Shown: piece by piece, positions 1 to 11,109 of the stretch
Layout: every line of letters starts with the position of its first letter
Position numbering within the stretch: the stretch's first letter is position 1
Source: Castor canadensis
Taxonomy: Eukaryota; Chordata; Mammalia; Rodentia; Castoridae
DNA length: 64,000 nt
Assembly (NCBI RefSeq): GCF_047511655.1
Contig: NC_133390.1
Coordinates: 96,727,583-96,791,582, forward strand
Direction of reading: 5' to 3'
Made by a program: the position numbers and the translations under genes
Notes under the pieces: model-generated
Database searches by the model: none
Told to the model about the DNA's origin: nothing
The model's input: the letters and a program-made list of their open reading frames with translations, nothing else

Positions 1-518
1 TGGGTTCCTGCAAGATACCTCAATTCATGGCTACTTGCTCACTACTGAAGCCTGATTAACTGCTTTAGAACCTGTCTTGAACAACTCCTTTCTTTCAGAG
101 TTAACCTCCAGGAAAAAGCACTCGAGGTAGAATATGCCCAGAATTTGAAGCCAAACAGCTGAAGACTTTACTCATGGCTTCATCATCACCAGCTATGTGA
201 CAGTGGGCAGTGTCTCAACACTAACCTCATTGGGTCCCAACTGATTTAATAGGACAGTGGAAATCCTAGAAGCACCTGCTTTCTGCATGTTAACAGGATC
301 AAATGACATAATATATACAGTGAGACAATATCTAGCACATAGAAGAGCCAATTACACACTACCTTTATTAGCACAGTTTATTTTGTTGTCTACAACCCAT
401 AATTTCCAGTTTTGGTTTTTCATCCTCCTTCTCCTTCTGTTTCTCCTCCTTCTCCCCTTCCTCCTGTGTGTCCTCCTTTTCCTTCTCCTCTTTGTCCATC
501 TCTTCCTTCTCCTTCTTG
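1..518. other. Unclassified sequence with a long pyrimidine tract
   Basis: No gene or recognisable repeat is seen in the first 400 bases. From about 415 to 520 the + strand is almost pure C/T, made of CTT, CTCCTT and TCCTCC runs. Reading frames through it give only low-complexity Leu/Phe or Pro/Ser protein, so the open frames here are not evidence of coding. The tract ends where an antisense B1-like SINE begins. Confidence 0.6.
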
Positions 519-624
519 CTTTTTGAGAGTCTATGTATCTCAGGCTGCTCTCAAACTCAACAATCCTCTAGTCTCAGCCTCTAGAGTGCTGAAATTATAG
601 GTATGTGCCACCATGCCTGGCCAG
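519..624 (-). mobile_element. B1-like (7SL-derived) SINE arm, antisense
   Basis: Read on the minus strand this has the usual 7SL/B1 order: a GGCCAGGCATGGTGGCACA-like start, a TATAATTTCAGC-like internal segment and an AGGCTGAGAC-like stretch. It ends in the purine-rich (minus strand) tail that neighbours the pyrimidine tract. Diverged and without its own gene. Confidence 0.75.
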
Positions 625-2493
625 TTTGGGTTTCTTTATAGCAAAGCAAGAAGCTAAACCATGTATAAAGAAGCCTGAATACAGAACTCTTCCATAGGTT
701 TAGGATTTCCCCACATTAATCTTGACAGAATTTCCATCCACATCTAACTTAATGAGCTGTATAGCGACCTGCCATGGTTGAGTCTTTCAAAAGAATTCAG
801 TATAGTTTCTGAAGAAACGATTTTCTTTTTGTAATCACATTTTATCAGTTTATGTAGTTTCTAATTAAGTAGCTTTACAATAGCAAGTGAAACTTGTCTA
901 GACAGATTTGGGAGCAGAAGAGTTACTTGGTGGAGCAGCAGTGCAAGGTTGTGCTGGCAGAGCGGGGGGGCGGGGGGGAGGGCTCCTGTCACACGGCACC
1001 TTCAGTGTGGCCTGAACATCTGTCAGGTTGAGAGGGTGAATGGAGGGCACTGCACACCAGTGATCTACTTCAGAGCACACAGAATATAGAGAATTGCTGG
1101 TTCCCTTAAGCAGAATAAATCCAAGTTCACAGCAGTTTATTACCCATTCATTAACAATGAAAAGAAATTGAAGCTTCCCAACACAAAGAAATGGGTTCTC
1201 TAATAAATATTTGAAGAGAAGTGCTAATTGCCCTGAGTTGATCATTACACATTATATGTATGTATTGAATTACCCACATATGTACAATTCTTACATGTCG
1301 ATCAAAAACTCTGATTTTGAAAACTTTTAAAGGACAAATACAAGTAGACAACACTTTAGAGACTGTCTGGAATTTCAGGAGGCCTAGGAGCTTCATTCTG
1401 TCAACTCCCATCATTTGATAGTGGCTCCCAGAAACACTTGCCTGGGACAGGCTCTTAGTAGCCTGACAATGTGTCCCCATATGGTAGGCTGCATCTGCTG
1501 TCCAGGCACTTCACCTGGTTAATATTTGTCATGGATTTTCTCAGTTTTGAAGGACAAGTCATTAGTAGCTGTAGTAAAGTAAGTGGGGCTGAGGTTAGAG
1601 CTCTACCTTGTTATTTCCAGCTTCTTCCATGGCCTGATCTAGTAGCATGTGAGATTCATTTTCAGGGAACAGAGTTCACCCCTTAACACAAGGCAAACCT
1701 GTAAGACAACTATCTCTATTTCTTGGGGAAATTTGTCCCTTTCAAAATATAGAGAATATATTCTCTATAAAGGAAACACTTGCTGAGAAAACCAAGTGTT
1801 AGGGAATGCCAATTCCTTCTGCCTCAGGTAGCTGAAGTAGCAGAAGTATTTGGTGACTGTTTCTTGTCCTCTCCTGTGGCTCTCACTGCAGACTGCATGA
1901 AGTCCCTAGGCTGGCAGTCAGGTGGGTCAGTGGGAAACAGGAAGAATTGTAGATTGGGTACAGGAGAGAGAGGTTGAGCAGCTTCATCAGAAGAATAATC
2001 TGAACTTGTTACAATGACAATAGGCTTTTAATTTCGCTATAAACCTAATCAAGTTGGTAATTCTTTTAAGGAAGCTATCCTCGAAGATGACCATTTAACA
2101 CACAGTGCTTACAGAAAAATACATTTATATTTCAGTATGCAAAGCATGGTTTTTTCATTTAAATGAAGTGATTGTTTTTCCAAATTAATTTTACTCATTT
2201 TTGGATCTATAGTTTCCTACACTTGGGCAAGTTTACAACAACTGTTATTGTGTTGGCTCCATTGTCAGAAGACAATCTTGGCACATGGTTGAATGAGGCC
2301 AGCTTTGTATCAATGCCACCAGACACTTTAAATAAAACACCAGCTAATCTCACTAATGGGTTCAGCTTTGTTTTGTTTTTTTTTTCCGTCTAATTGATAG
2401 AATTGAAACAAGCTTTTGGAAGTTGTTCTTCCACAGGGAAGTATTTATTTTATTGAGAACATTCAATTGTAATTTTGGTTAAAAAGTTTTCCA
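625..2493. other. No recognised gene or repeat
   Basis: Mostly AT-rich sequence with short open frames in several phases and no domain that I recognise. A short G-rich island at 961-984 (seven Gs, C, seven Gs, A, three Gs) could form a G-quadruplex on the + strand. Nothing else stands out. Confidence 0.5.
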
Positions 2494-2660
2494 GTCAGGC
2501 ACGGTGCACATGCATGCCTGTAATCCCAGTACTCAGGAGGTTGAGGCAAGAGGATTAAGAGTTTGAGAACAACCAGGGCTACATAAAAAGACTTTGTCAT
2601 AACAACAGAAAGAAAGATGGAAGGAAGGAAGGAAGAAAAAAAGGAAGGAAAATTAAAAGT
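2494..2660 (+). mobile_element. B1-like SINE with GGAA-rich tail
   Basis: The sense copy carries GCATGCCTGTAATCCCAGTA followed by the ACTCAGGAGG..GAGGCAAGAGGAT block and an AACCAGGGCTACAT box, the hallmarks of rodent B1. The A-rich tail has degenerated into a GGAA/GAAA microsatellite at about 2606-2650. Confidence 0.85.
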
Positions 2661-4195
2661 GAATGATCGTCATACATGTAATATTCAAAAAACAAAGAAA
2701 AAAACAAAAATTCTCGATTGAAGTTAGAGGTATTCATTTTGAGGTGATAATACAAATATAATTTTGTAGGCATAGTGCCAAGATAAAAAGAATGTTCTTA
2801 CCAAATTTTGAACCTTGTGGAATAAACAGCAGAGCTTGGAATGAACTGTGGTACCCACACAATTCATAATTCATACAAAGAAAGTTGATATTCTTATCAA
2901 CTAAAACAGAACACAAGTTACCAAAATTCACAAAATACACAGACATAGACACACACACACACACACACGCACCCTACACACACAGAGTAACAGACACATA
3001 AAGTAATATGTCTCAAAATGGTAATGCCTACATTTTTCTTGCTGCCCACCATCACTTTGAAAATAATTTGTGAATAAAGCTATTGTATAGTTTCATCAAC
3101 AAAATAAGCCAGTTTGTCATTAAATAATGCAAAAATTATGCATTTAGTTATTTTTAGTTTACTCTATCACTCTCCAAAGAGTCTTCTTTGGAGAATGGAT
3201 TTTCCTATCACCTTGACTAAAGTTGTATTGGGCTTCTGCAGTAAAAAATTGTCACAATCTACCAGTGATGTCTGCCATGAGTTTAGGGAGATAGTCTTGG
3301 GACACTTTTCTAATCTTGCTGATTCTTGCTGGAGAACAATACTTATTGTGACTATTAATCTCTGTATAAAGGAAAAGTATTTATGTCACAGTGTTGATCA
3401 CAGCAGGCTCCAAGAGAAGATGTTTCCATAACATAGTTGTCCTAAGGCAAAGATTTCCGTTTGGTCTCAGGAGCCAAGAGCAAGCATCAGATATCAAATA
3501 AATGTTAATGTCATTTGAATTCTGTGATTTCAATGCCTCGTGTGACCTTCTATCAGCTTCTTGATTCCTCTATCTTTTTTCTATTTCTGGATCTGTCCCA
3601 AAGACCTTCAAGATGTGACACACTGATAAGTAAAAAGAGGAAAGGACAGAGATGGACAAACCATTACCCTGGCACCTCTGATGACTGTTGGGGAATCAGC
3701 CCTTCCAGGGGACATCAGCCCTATGCAGATGCGATTTCCTTAGGGGCTGCTCACCAGACTCGACCCCAGTCCAAGCAGCAGGTCTCTGATCGACTGATCT
3801 CCATCTTGTCTTCTATTTCCAGGCACTCACTAAGCTTATACCATAGATGGTATAAGCCATCTATGTAGGTGCTAAGTGCACCTCCTCTACAAGCTTGCAT
3901 TTAAGTATCTTGTCTGTGACTACAGCCTTCCACCATTCCAGGTCTTTCTGCTGTTATTCCCTCCACACCAAGTTCTTCAGTCTCTTTGCTTTCTCGCTTT
4001 CTACCAGCCCCCTCCCATCTCCACAATCCTTTCTAATCCATGGCCTTCACACCAGCCATGTCCTAATGAATGTTCTCAGTTCCTCCACCTGCTTCCCACC
4101 CCTGCTAACCAGCTCTGCAACAAGGCTGGAGAAACATCTAGAGGCATCTGGTGCCTCCACCTATCAGGGCAAGCAAACTCCCGCATCCCTGCATC
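2661..4195. other. No recognised gene; CA repeat and overlapping palindromes
   Basis: Contains a CA microsatellite at about 2949-2968 and otherwise unique-looking sequence. At 3835-3865 two inverted repeats overlap and compete (see findings). Open frames up to about 150 codons between 3500 and 4350 show no known motif and partly run into an LTR, so I do not call them genes. Confidence 0.5.
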
Positions 4196-4530
4196 TCACA
4201 CTGCTGTAATGAAATGCCATAAACGTGTAGCTTATAAACAAAAGAAATGTGTTTCTTATAGTTCTGAAGGCTGGAGAGTCCAACATCAAGGTGGTTTTGA
4301 TGTCTGGCAAAGGCCTGCTTTCTGGCTCATAAACCACTGTCTATAGACGTCTTGCTGTCTCCTCACATGGTGAAAAGGAAAGATGAAATAGCTCTCTGGG
4401 CTAAGTGTTCTCAACCATGGGGCTCCACACTCATGACACATTCACTTCTAAAGGGCCCCATCACCTTAGTGGTTAGGAGGCTAGCATATAAACTTGTGGA
4501 AGGGGGACACAGACATTCAGATATCACAGC
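4196..4530 (-). mobile_element. MaLR (MLT1-type) LTR, antisense
   Basis: The + strand reads like the reverse complement of an MLT1-type mammalian LTR. It has a TGCTGTAATGAAATGCCATA-like end, a GGCTTATAAACA-like stretch, a GTTCTGAAGGCTGGAGAGTC-like block, a CCTCACATGGTG block, and a 5' end with the AACTTGTGGAAGGGGGACAC region. It is strongly diverged and probably an ancient solo LTR. Confidence 0.7.
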
Positions 4531-4880
4531 TTTCTGTCTTATTCTCTACAGAATCATTTCAAACTTACTTCATTCTCCTCAGGCTACACAACCCCTCAGC
4601 AGATACACTTGCATACTGCTTCAAAAAGGGACCAGAAGGTCATAGTTGAGAACATTCTGAGGTCATTGCCACCACATAGAAGTGGTCCTATGGGGCTGCA
4701 CACACACTGTGCCTCTCCTCCCTTGTCACAGTGTCTTCCCCCCGAACAAGGCCATCTTCTTACCAATGCCTACAGTTATTCGCTGTCTCTACTGAGGCTT
4801 TATACTTCCCCTCTCTGCTGGAGGTCTACCATGTAAGCCTGCTCAGGACTTCCCACTATAAAAAGTCTTTGCTTCTCATC
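4531..4880. other. Gap between two MaLR LTRs
   Basis: About 350 bases with no recognised gene or repeat. It separates two MaLR-type LTRs in opposite orientation. Since their orientation differs they are independent insertions, or one has been inverted, and the gap is not a proviral interior. Confidence 0.4.
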
Positions 4881-5216
4881 ATTACAGACTGAATTGTGAT
4901 TGTGACCCTCCTATGCCAATCCATATTTTGAACTAACCCCCAATGTCATGGTATTTGGAGATGAGACTTTGCGGAGATAATTGGGTTTACATGAGGTCAT
5001 AAGGATGGGACATTTTAATGGGACTAGTACCTTGACAAGAAAAGGCACAAGGACCCTCTGATTCCACTAATTGAGGATACAATGAGAAAGCGTCTGTCCA
5101 CAACCCAGGAAGAAAGTTCTCACTAAAAACCAACCATGTTGGCACTTTGATCTGGGATGTCTAGCCTGCAGAACTGTAGAAATACATTTCTGTAGCTTAA
5201 ATGACTCCATCTAGGT
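4881..5216 (+). mobile_element. MaLR (MLT1-type) LTR, sense
   Basis: Starts with the AGACTGAATTGTG-like head and goes on with CCCAATGTCATGGTATTTGGAG. It then has an AGGTCATAAGGATGGGACA region, a CCATGTTGGCACTTTGATCT block and a GCCTGCAGAACTGTAGAAAT end. This order matches the MLT1-type MaLR LTR. Heavily mutated; no internal retroviral sequence is attached. Confidence 0.75.
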
Positions 5217-6744
5217 TCTTCTGTTTTGTCAGCACAAGCTGGTTGAGATAACCCCATGGTGCCCTCCAGCTGCCACTCTAGTACTCTTACCCTTTATAAG
5301 CAAACTTGTTGAAATATTCAGTTTCTACTTTCACTCCACTTACGTATTAACCCACCGACATTGTAAGATGAGGATAGTACTGGAAAAGAAAGCTTAAGTA
5401 AGTCACAGAACAATACTATGCTAAGACTGACTTGGTCTGTCCAATGCGGAAAATTGATGTTGAAGAAATAACTGCCCAGTAATCATTTACTTATAATTCA
5501 GTGGTGTGCCATGGCAGCAGAGAAGGATGGAAGCTAGATGGAGGCTGTGGGAGCCTCTTACCTTTACCCAGCCTGGTCTGGAGCTTGAGACTGAGGAGGG
5601 GGCACTGAGGAGGTGAGTTACACCAGAATATGAAGGATGAATGGGAGCTGATCAGATGACTGAGCGAGGAGTATGATTCCAGGATTAAAGGACAGTATGG
5701 AGAAGGTATGGGTTGGGAAGGAACATGATATATCTGAGGCGCTGAAGGAAGGTCAAAGGGCTGGAACATGGTGGGAGAGTGTGACTGAAGGTGGACACTG
5801 CCTCAGAGATGGGTGGAGCCCCAAAGGCAACACCAGGAACATTGATCGTTGTCCTAAGAGCGATGAAGAGCTGGAAGTGGCAGGCTCATGAGATAACATT
5901 TGTATTTAAAGATTACCACTCTGTCTGGTGGTGAGGTTTGGTTAAAGGGGATAGGGTGAGTGATAAGAAAAACTTCTTCAGTAGTAATTAAGGATTTCCC
6001 AAAGGGAGAGAAGTCTTTGAAACAATGGTACAGTATTTTTTCCACATGTGTTATGACCAAAAAGTTAGTCAATTGCACTAATTCAATGGCCTATGCTTGC
6101 ATATTCATGTCCAAAAAGTGCAACATTCCAGCACTGCTGAAGACAAACTGTCAGGAAGAAGATTCCTCCTGACCTCAGGGCTTCAAGTCTGTCTTGTATT
6201 GGCATCAGTGAGTCTCTGGCTTCCTGGGCCATCTCTATTCCATCTCACCATGGCAGCCACCTTGGGAATAAGCACAGCAGATGGTGGTGCACAGATTGAA
6301 ATGGGGAAATGGAAGCATTTTCACTCTGTTTTCTGAGCATCCATCAACCAGCAAGTAAATATTAGGCCCTAGAGTCTTAGCTGGCTTGAAATTCTCCATC
6401 AATTAGGGGTCTGGAAGAAGATGTCTGATTTCGTATTTACTCATGGAGAGTATTATTATTGTTGTTATTATTAGTCTTGTGAGAGACAGAGAAGGCATCC
6501 TTCAGGCTATGAAGTAGTGTGAAATCACATGATGTTGATCCTCTACTCCCACTGTGAGCAAAGGCTGCCTACTTACTGAAGAATTAAGTCTAGTTTTGCA
6601 GTTTTGTGCTGGGACTCAAGGATCTCACAAACATATCTGCTCAGATGACTACTGTACCTCACTTGCTCTCTTGCACATCCCTGAACTCCAGCAATCTGAA
6701 TAATTACTTGGTCCCTGTATAGATTCTGTACTTTCTTGTTTCTT
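5217..6744. other. No recognised gene or repeat
   Basis: Open frames of 60-92 codons on both strands have no recognisable domain, and several overlap each other antisense. The composition is ordinary intergenic. A TTA/TTG-rich run lies at about 6450-6475. Confidence 0.45.
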
Positions 6745-6885
6745 TTGCTTATTCACTTATTCATTCAACAAATATTTATTGAGTGCTTAGTATACATCTA
6801 CACAATAAGAATAAAGTAGGGAACAAAAATTTTCCTGCTTGTACAGAGTTTCCATTCTGGTGAGAAGCAGTAAATATCATTCGAT
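6745..6885 (+). mobile_element. L2 LINE 3' fragment
   Basis: The stretch TTCATTCAACAAATATTTAT followed by TGAGTGCTTAGTATAC and, further on, a TACAGAGTTTCCATTCTGGTG-like end is typical of the L2 3' region. Ancient and diverged. Confidence 0.65.
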
Positions 6886-7304
6886 CATCTTCATTTTTAT
6901 GTCTAAGAAAATACCACTGTGAAGATTCTGTGACCATCTTCTGGATATTTCTCTATACATACATTGCCTATACATATGCACACAGAAACACAGTTTTATA
7001 TCAATAAAATAAAATTGTACATCTGTTTGTTTTCAACTCAAGAAACTATACATATTAAAGAAATCTTTCCATGCCTCTGAGTATGAATAGAAAGCAAGTT
7101 TCTTAATGTCTGTTTAGTTATTTCTTAAATTTATTGCTTAAAATTTACTTAACCTTCTTTATGCTATTTTCCTTCCTTCTCTATTTTTTCTAGCCTTAAA
7201 TGCTCCTTTATTCTTTAAGATAGACACATGACTTGATGCCTCAGTTGCTTCAGCTACCTGCTCAAATATAAGAAAAGCCTTTCATAAAACTATATCACAT
7301 TGGC

Positions 7305-8410
7305 ATGGGTAGTCATTTTTTGAGTTTGACCCCAAAAGATAGGGCAAAACAGACAAAAACAGACAAATGAGATTGGATCAAATGAAAAAGCTTCTGCACT
7401 TCAAAAAAAAAAAAAAAAAAAACCACTGACAGAATGAAGAAGCAACCTAAGGAATGGGAAAAAATATTAGTAAGCCGCACATCTGAAAAGTTTTTAATGC
7501 CCAAAATACATAAGGATCTCAATTCAATAGCAAGAAAATAAGTAACTTGATTTTAAAATTGGGCATAGGACCTAAATAGGCATTTCTCTAAGAACTACAA
7601 ATTGCAAACTGATGGATGAAAAAGTGCTCAATGTCACTACTCATTAGGGAAATGCAAATTAAAACCAAAATGAGATATCGCCTTATACCTACCAGAATGG
7701 TTGTCATAAAAAAATGTAAAAGATAAGTGTTCTTGAGGATGAGGAAAATTGGGAACATTGCACACAGTTGGTAAGAATATAAATTAATACAGTCATTGTA
7801 GAAACCAGCATGAAGTCTCCTCAGAAAACTAAAAATGGTTCCATATGATCCAGCAATCCCACTTCTGAGTGTACATGCAAAAGACTTGAAGTGGGTATGT
7901 TGAAGAGACATCTGCATTCTCATGTTTCTTGTTGCACTATTCATAGTAGCCAAGTATTAGAATCAACTTAAGTGTCCATTAACTAATGAGTGAATAAAGA
8001 AAATGTGGTATACATATACAATGGAATCCTGTTCATCTTTCAAGAGAAGGAAATTACGTCATTTGTGACAACATGGATGAACCTGGAGGTAAGTTAAATA
8101 AACTTGTCACAAAAAGATAAACACCATGTGATGACACTTATATATGTGTAAGAGAAAACAAACATGTAGAAGCAGATAGGGGACTGGTGGTTATCAGAAG
8201 CTGAGAAGTGTGTAGGGAGTGTGTGAAGAGATATGCGCAAAGGACACAAGGTTTCTGTCAGACAGGTGGAATAAATGGGAAGTATTCACAGTGATCAATA
8301 TGTTCACGAGCTCGATTCAAATGTTCCACATTGTACAGTGTCCTGTGTATCAAGGTTTCCCTGTCTTTGAATTCAACCAACCATGAACAAAAAATATTTG
8401 AGAAACTGTA
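7305..8410 (+). mobile_element. Old L1 LINE, ORF2 C-terminal end and 3' region
   Basis: Sense-strand L1 recognised from degenerate ORF2 blocks in the right order. First comes the region encoding the DEIRLDQMKKLLHF-like segment, broken by an A(20) run near 7402-7421. Next is the GCAAATTAAAACCAAAATGA block at about 7654, then TCCAGCAATCCCACTTCTGA near 7850 and ATGGAATCCTGTTCATC near 8020. Many stops and frameshifts make it an ancient, dead copy. Antisense open frames over it, such as 7588-7953, are shadows. Confidence 0.85.
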
Positions 8411-8981
8411 TCTGTCCTATACATTTTCTTTGTCATTATTTCCTGTATTCAGCATTATAGATAATCCAGAGCTGACTTACAGTATGTGGGAGGATATGTA
8501 GGTTGCATGCAAACACTACACTGTGTTGTATAAGGGATTGGGCATGCGGGGATTTTGGTGTCCTCAGGAGTCCTGGAACCGGTTCCACTCAGATACAGAG
8601 GGTGATGGCATACAAACTCATCTTATCACTTTGCACAATATACAATTATTACTCGCCCATACCCAATTTGAAGAAAGAAAAAGAAAAGCCTCCTTGAACA
8701 GGCTAGGTAATACACTGCTTTCCTGTCTCCCTTGTCCTGTTTTTATCCTTCCAAGTACAGACCTGAAAAAACTGAGGATTCAAGCCACATGATGTCTGTT
8801 ATAAATGAAAGTACATTTCAGGCTGAGAAAGTTTGAAGGGAAATATGAATAGCCAGAGTGGGCAGTGGAGGAGCTGGGGTAGACAGCTTAGTCCAGGTTT
8901 CTTCTGCCTTCGACCCATCTCCTTTTGAGAGGGAGGAAACTTGTCTTCTCCAATTAACTTTGCTGTCTTTCCATGAGAACC
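8411..8981. other. No recognised gene or repeat
   Basis: Short overlapping open frames at about 8500-8790 have no recognisable motif. Nothing else is supported. Confidence 0.4.
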
Positions 8982-9170
8982 TAGACAGTGCTTATCAAAC
9001 TGTAATGAGCATATGAGTCACCTAGGGATCTTATTAAATGCAGAGTCTCACTCAGTAGGCCTGGGTTGGGTCAGATATTTTGCATTTCTAACAAGGCACC
9101 AGATGCTATTCGACCTGCCAGGCCATAGACCACTTTCAGAGTGGCAAGAATCTAGAGGTTCCCAAATAGC
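8982..9170 (+). mobile_element. MER5A-type DNA transposon remnant
   Basis: The order AGTGCTTATCAAACTGTAAT, GAGTCACCTAGGGATCTTAT, TATTTTGCATTTCTAACAAG, and a closing TAGACCACTTTCAGAGTGGC matches MER5A, a non-autonomous hAT (Charlie) element. Partly degraded, no transposase. Confidence 0.75.
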
Positions 9171-9790
9171 TAGTTTTTAAAAGGTGCCTCAAACTCCAGT
9201 TGTAGCACCTCTTTTGAGTCAATTATTTGTTCTACTGTCAAAACTCTGCCAAGAAAATTTCCTTTACTTTCTATTGTTCTTCCCATCCTCAGAGCCAAGG
9301 TTAGCCTTACATGTGTGTGGCACCGGACTCTGCTTTCTTTCTTTCTACCTTTTCCATTGCTGAACCTCTTTCACTTCCAAGTCTGTTCTTCCTAATTTAA
9401 AAGTGAATTTAAGTGAATTCCTGGCTTTCCACCTCTGGGTCAGTGTTTACTGTTATGTTGCCCTCCCCACTGTGCTCATTTGTAACAGTATGTTTGTCTA
9501 CAGACATGTGTCTCAGCCTCAGCTTCATAGCAGTACTACCTGGGGAAATTATCAAAAATATTGTTATCTAACCAATTCAACATTTCTAAAGGGAGCAGCT
9601 AGGCACAAGTACTTTTTTTTTTTTTTTAACATTCCACAGTGATTCTTCTATGCAGCTGGGATTAAGCTTTATATGAATTGCAAATATTGCTATTAGATGA
9701 GCTATCTCACCTAACCACTCTACACAAACTTCTTTCAAGTTAAAAGCCAGTAATACTGATCTATTTTAGGGGAAGGGGATAAAGGAGAGC
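9171..9790. other. No recognised gene; poly(T) run
   Basis: A T-run at about 9611-9627 sits in otherwise unremarkable sequence. No gene or clear repeat could be supported. Confidence 0.4.
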
Positions 9791-9799
9791 AGTGGAGAG

Positions 9800-9895
9800 G
9801 GTGAATTCAAGTATGATATATTTGTTATATTGTGAGGACCTTTGTAAACACCACAGTGTACCCCCGACCCAGCACAACAGTAAAGGAAAAAAAAG
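9800..9895 (+). repeat. Unclassified retroelement 3' terminus
   Basis: The block TATATTGTGAGGACCTTTGT, then a CCACAGTGTACCCCCGACCCA-like stretch and an A-rich end, recurs in diverged form at about 21150-21240. Both copies end in A-rich sequence on the + strand, so this is probably the 3' end of one retroelement family. I cannot name the family. Confidence 0.5.
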
Positions 9896-9899
9896 ACTG

Positions 9900-10565
9900 A
9901 TCTATTCTAATTGTTACTCATATTCTGAAAAAATACCCACTACTTATTTTTTTAAGAATGGAAAAAAGTTCAACAATGGGAAAATCTACAAAATAACCTT
10001 GTGAATGTACTAAATGCTATTGAATTATATGCTTTAAAATAATATGTCATGTGAATTTCGCTTCAATAAACAATGGAAAAAGAGAAAACAGGTTTACCAA
10101 TACATGATACTTTTCCTGGGAGATAATTTCAAAATTCTCAACATATAAAACATAACTAAATTTAAGTATTTAGGGACATGTCTTAGGGCATGTGCAGGTG
10201 TCATGAGCAGAGGAGGAATGCCCCTACACAATTAGTTTTACACTACTGTAAAAGTTCTGTCTGCCATGGGTGGCTTAACCAGAGATAATCATTTGACTCA
10301 AGAGCAATTCATTCATAGGCGAGTGCTTTGAGACAATTATATTCTCTTGAGATGCTGAACTAATAAACTTAGAAACCAAGATGAGTGGGTATTGAGCACA
10401 AGACCTTTGAAATCACATAAAGTCAGAAATGAAGTTAAGACAAATTAAACCATGTACAAGCCAAGTTACAGGTGCCCTAATTTATGACTAAGCAGAGCAA
10501 ACAGAACAAGAGAGAGATCTGCTTAAAAGGATGAAAAGTTACCTGGGAGAAAGGTGGATCTGAAG
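9900..10565. other. No recognised gene or repeat
   Basis: AT-rich sequence; no motif supports a feature. Confidence 0.4.
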
Positions 10566-10676
10566 TAGAAGCCCAGGCAGGACATGGTGGTAGATGCCTG
10601 TATTCCAACCTAGGAGATTGAGGCAGGAGGATCAAAAGACCTTGTTTCAAAAAAACAACTCAAAAGAAAAGAAAAG
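10566..10676 (+). mobile_element. B1-like SINE, partial
   Basis: A GGACATGGTGGTAGATGCCTG start, GAGATTGAGGCAGGAGGATC and an A-rich AAAAGAAAAGAAAAG tail identify a B1-like arm. The middle is shortened. Confidence 0.75.
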
Positions 10677-10730
10677 TGGAAGCCAAGATGCAGGTGTATA
10701 CAGATAAAATACTAAGATCCAGGTCAAGGT

Positions 10731-11109
10731 AAAACTCCTGTAGAAACTATTTTGCCCTTATTTCTAATTTTGTTGTAGAGAGAGTATAAGCAATAACAGG
10801 AAGGGACAAGGGTTTTTGCTGGTTGAGATAGGATAGCTATACAGGGCATAGACTCACATTGATTTCCTGTGCGTGTGTGTTACCTTCTAGGTTAATTCTT
10901 TTTGATCTAACCTTTCTGCTGGGTATTGAGGGGGTGGGGGGGAGAGGGAGGGGGTGGAGTGGGTGGTAAGGGAGGGGGTGGGGGCAGGGAGGAGAAATGA
11001 ACCAAGACTTGTATGCACATATGAATAATAAAAGAAAAAAAAATAATAAATATTTTGAATATTAAAAAAAAATAAAAGCTTGAGTGAGGTTAAAAAAAAA
11101 AACTCCTGT
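10731..11109 (+). mobile_element. L1 3' end with 5' inversion (twin priming)
   Basis: Bases 10742-10913 are L1 3' UTR in antisense: AGAAACTATTTTGCCCTTAT through to AATTCTTTTTGATCTAACCT, as also seen at 37010-37180. From about 10917 the same 3' UTR continues in sense, GCTGGGTATTGAGGGGGTGG, through the G-rich tract to TATGCACATATGAATAATAA. The antisense part ends where the sense part begins, so the two halves abut. An 11-bp direct repeat AAAACTCCTGT flanks the unit (10731-10741 and 11099-11109). The A-rich tail holds a second AATAAA, then 14 non-A bases and a second A-run. Confidence 0.88.

Noticed and set aside
257-600. Leu/Phe-rich and Pro/Ser-rich open frames
   Set aside because: Produced by a pyrimidine-rich simple tract; no membrane-protein family resemblance and no conserved context.
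2949-2970. CA repeat as possible array or regulatory site
   Set aside because: Simple microsatellite; no spacers, so neither CRISPR nor any ordered array.
3876-4346. 156-codon sense open frame
   Set aside because: Its second half lies in an antisense MaLR LTR and it shows no motif.
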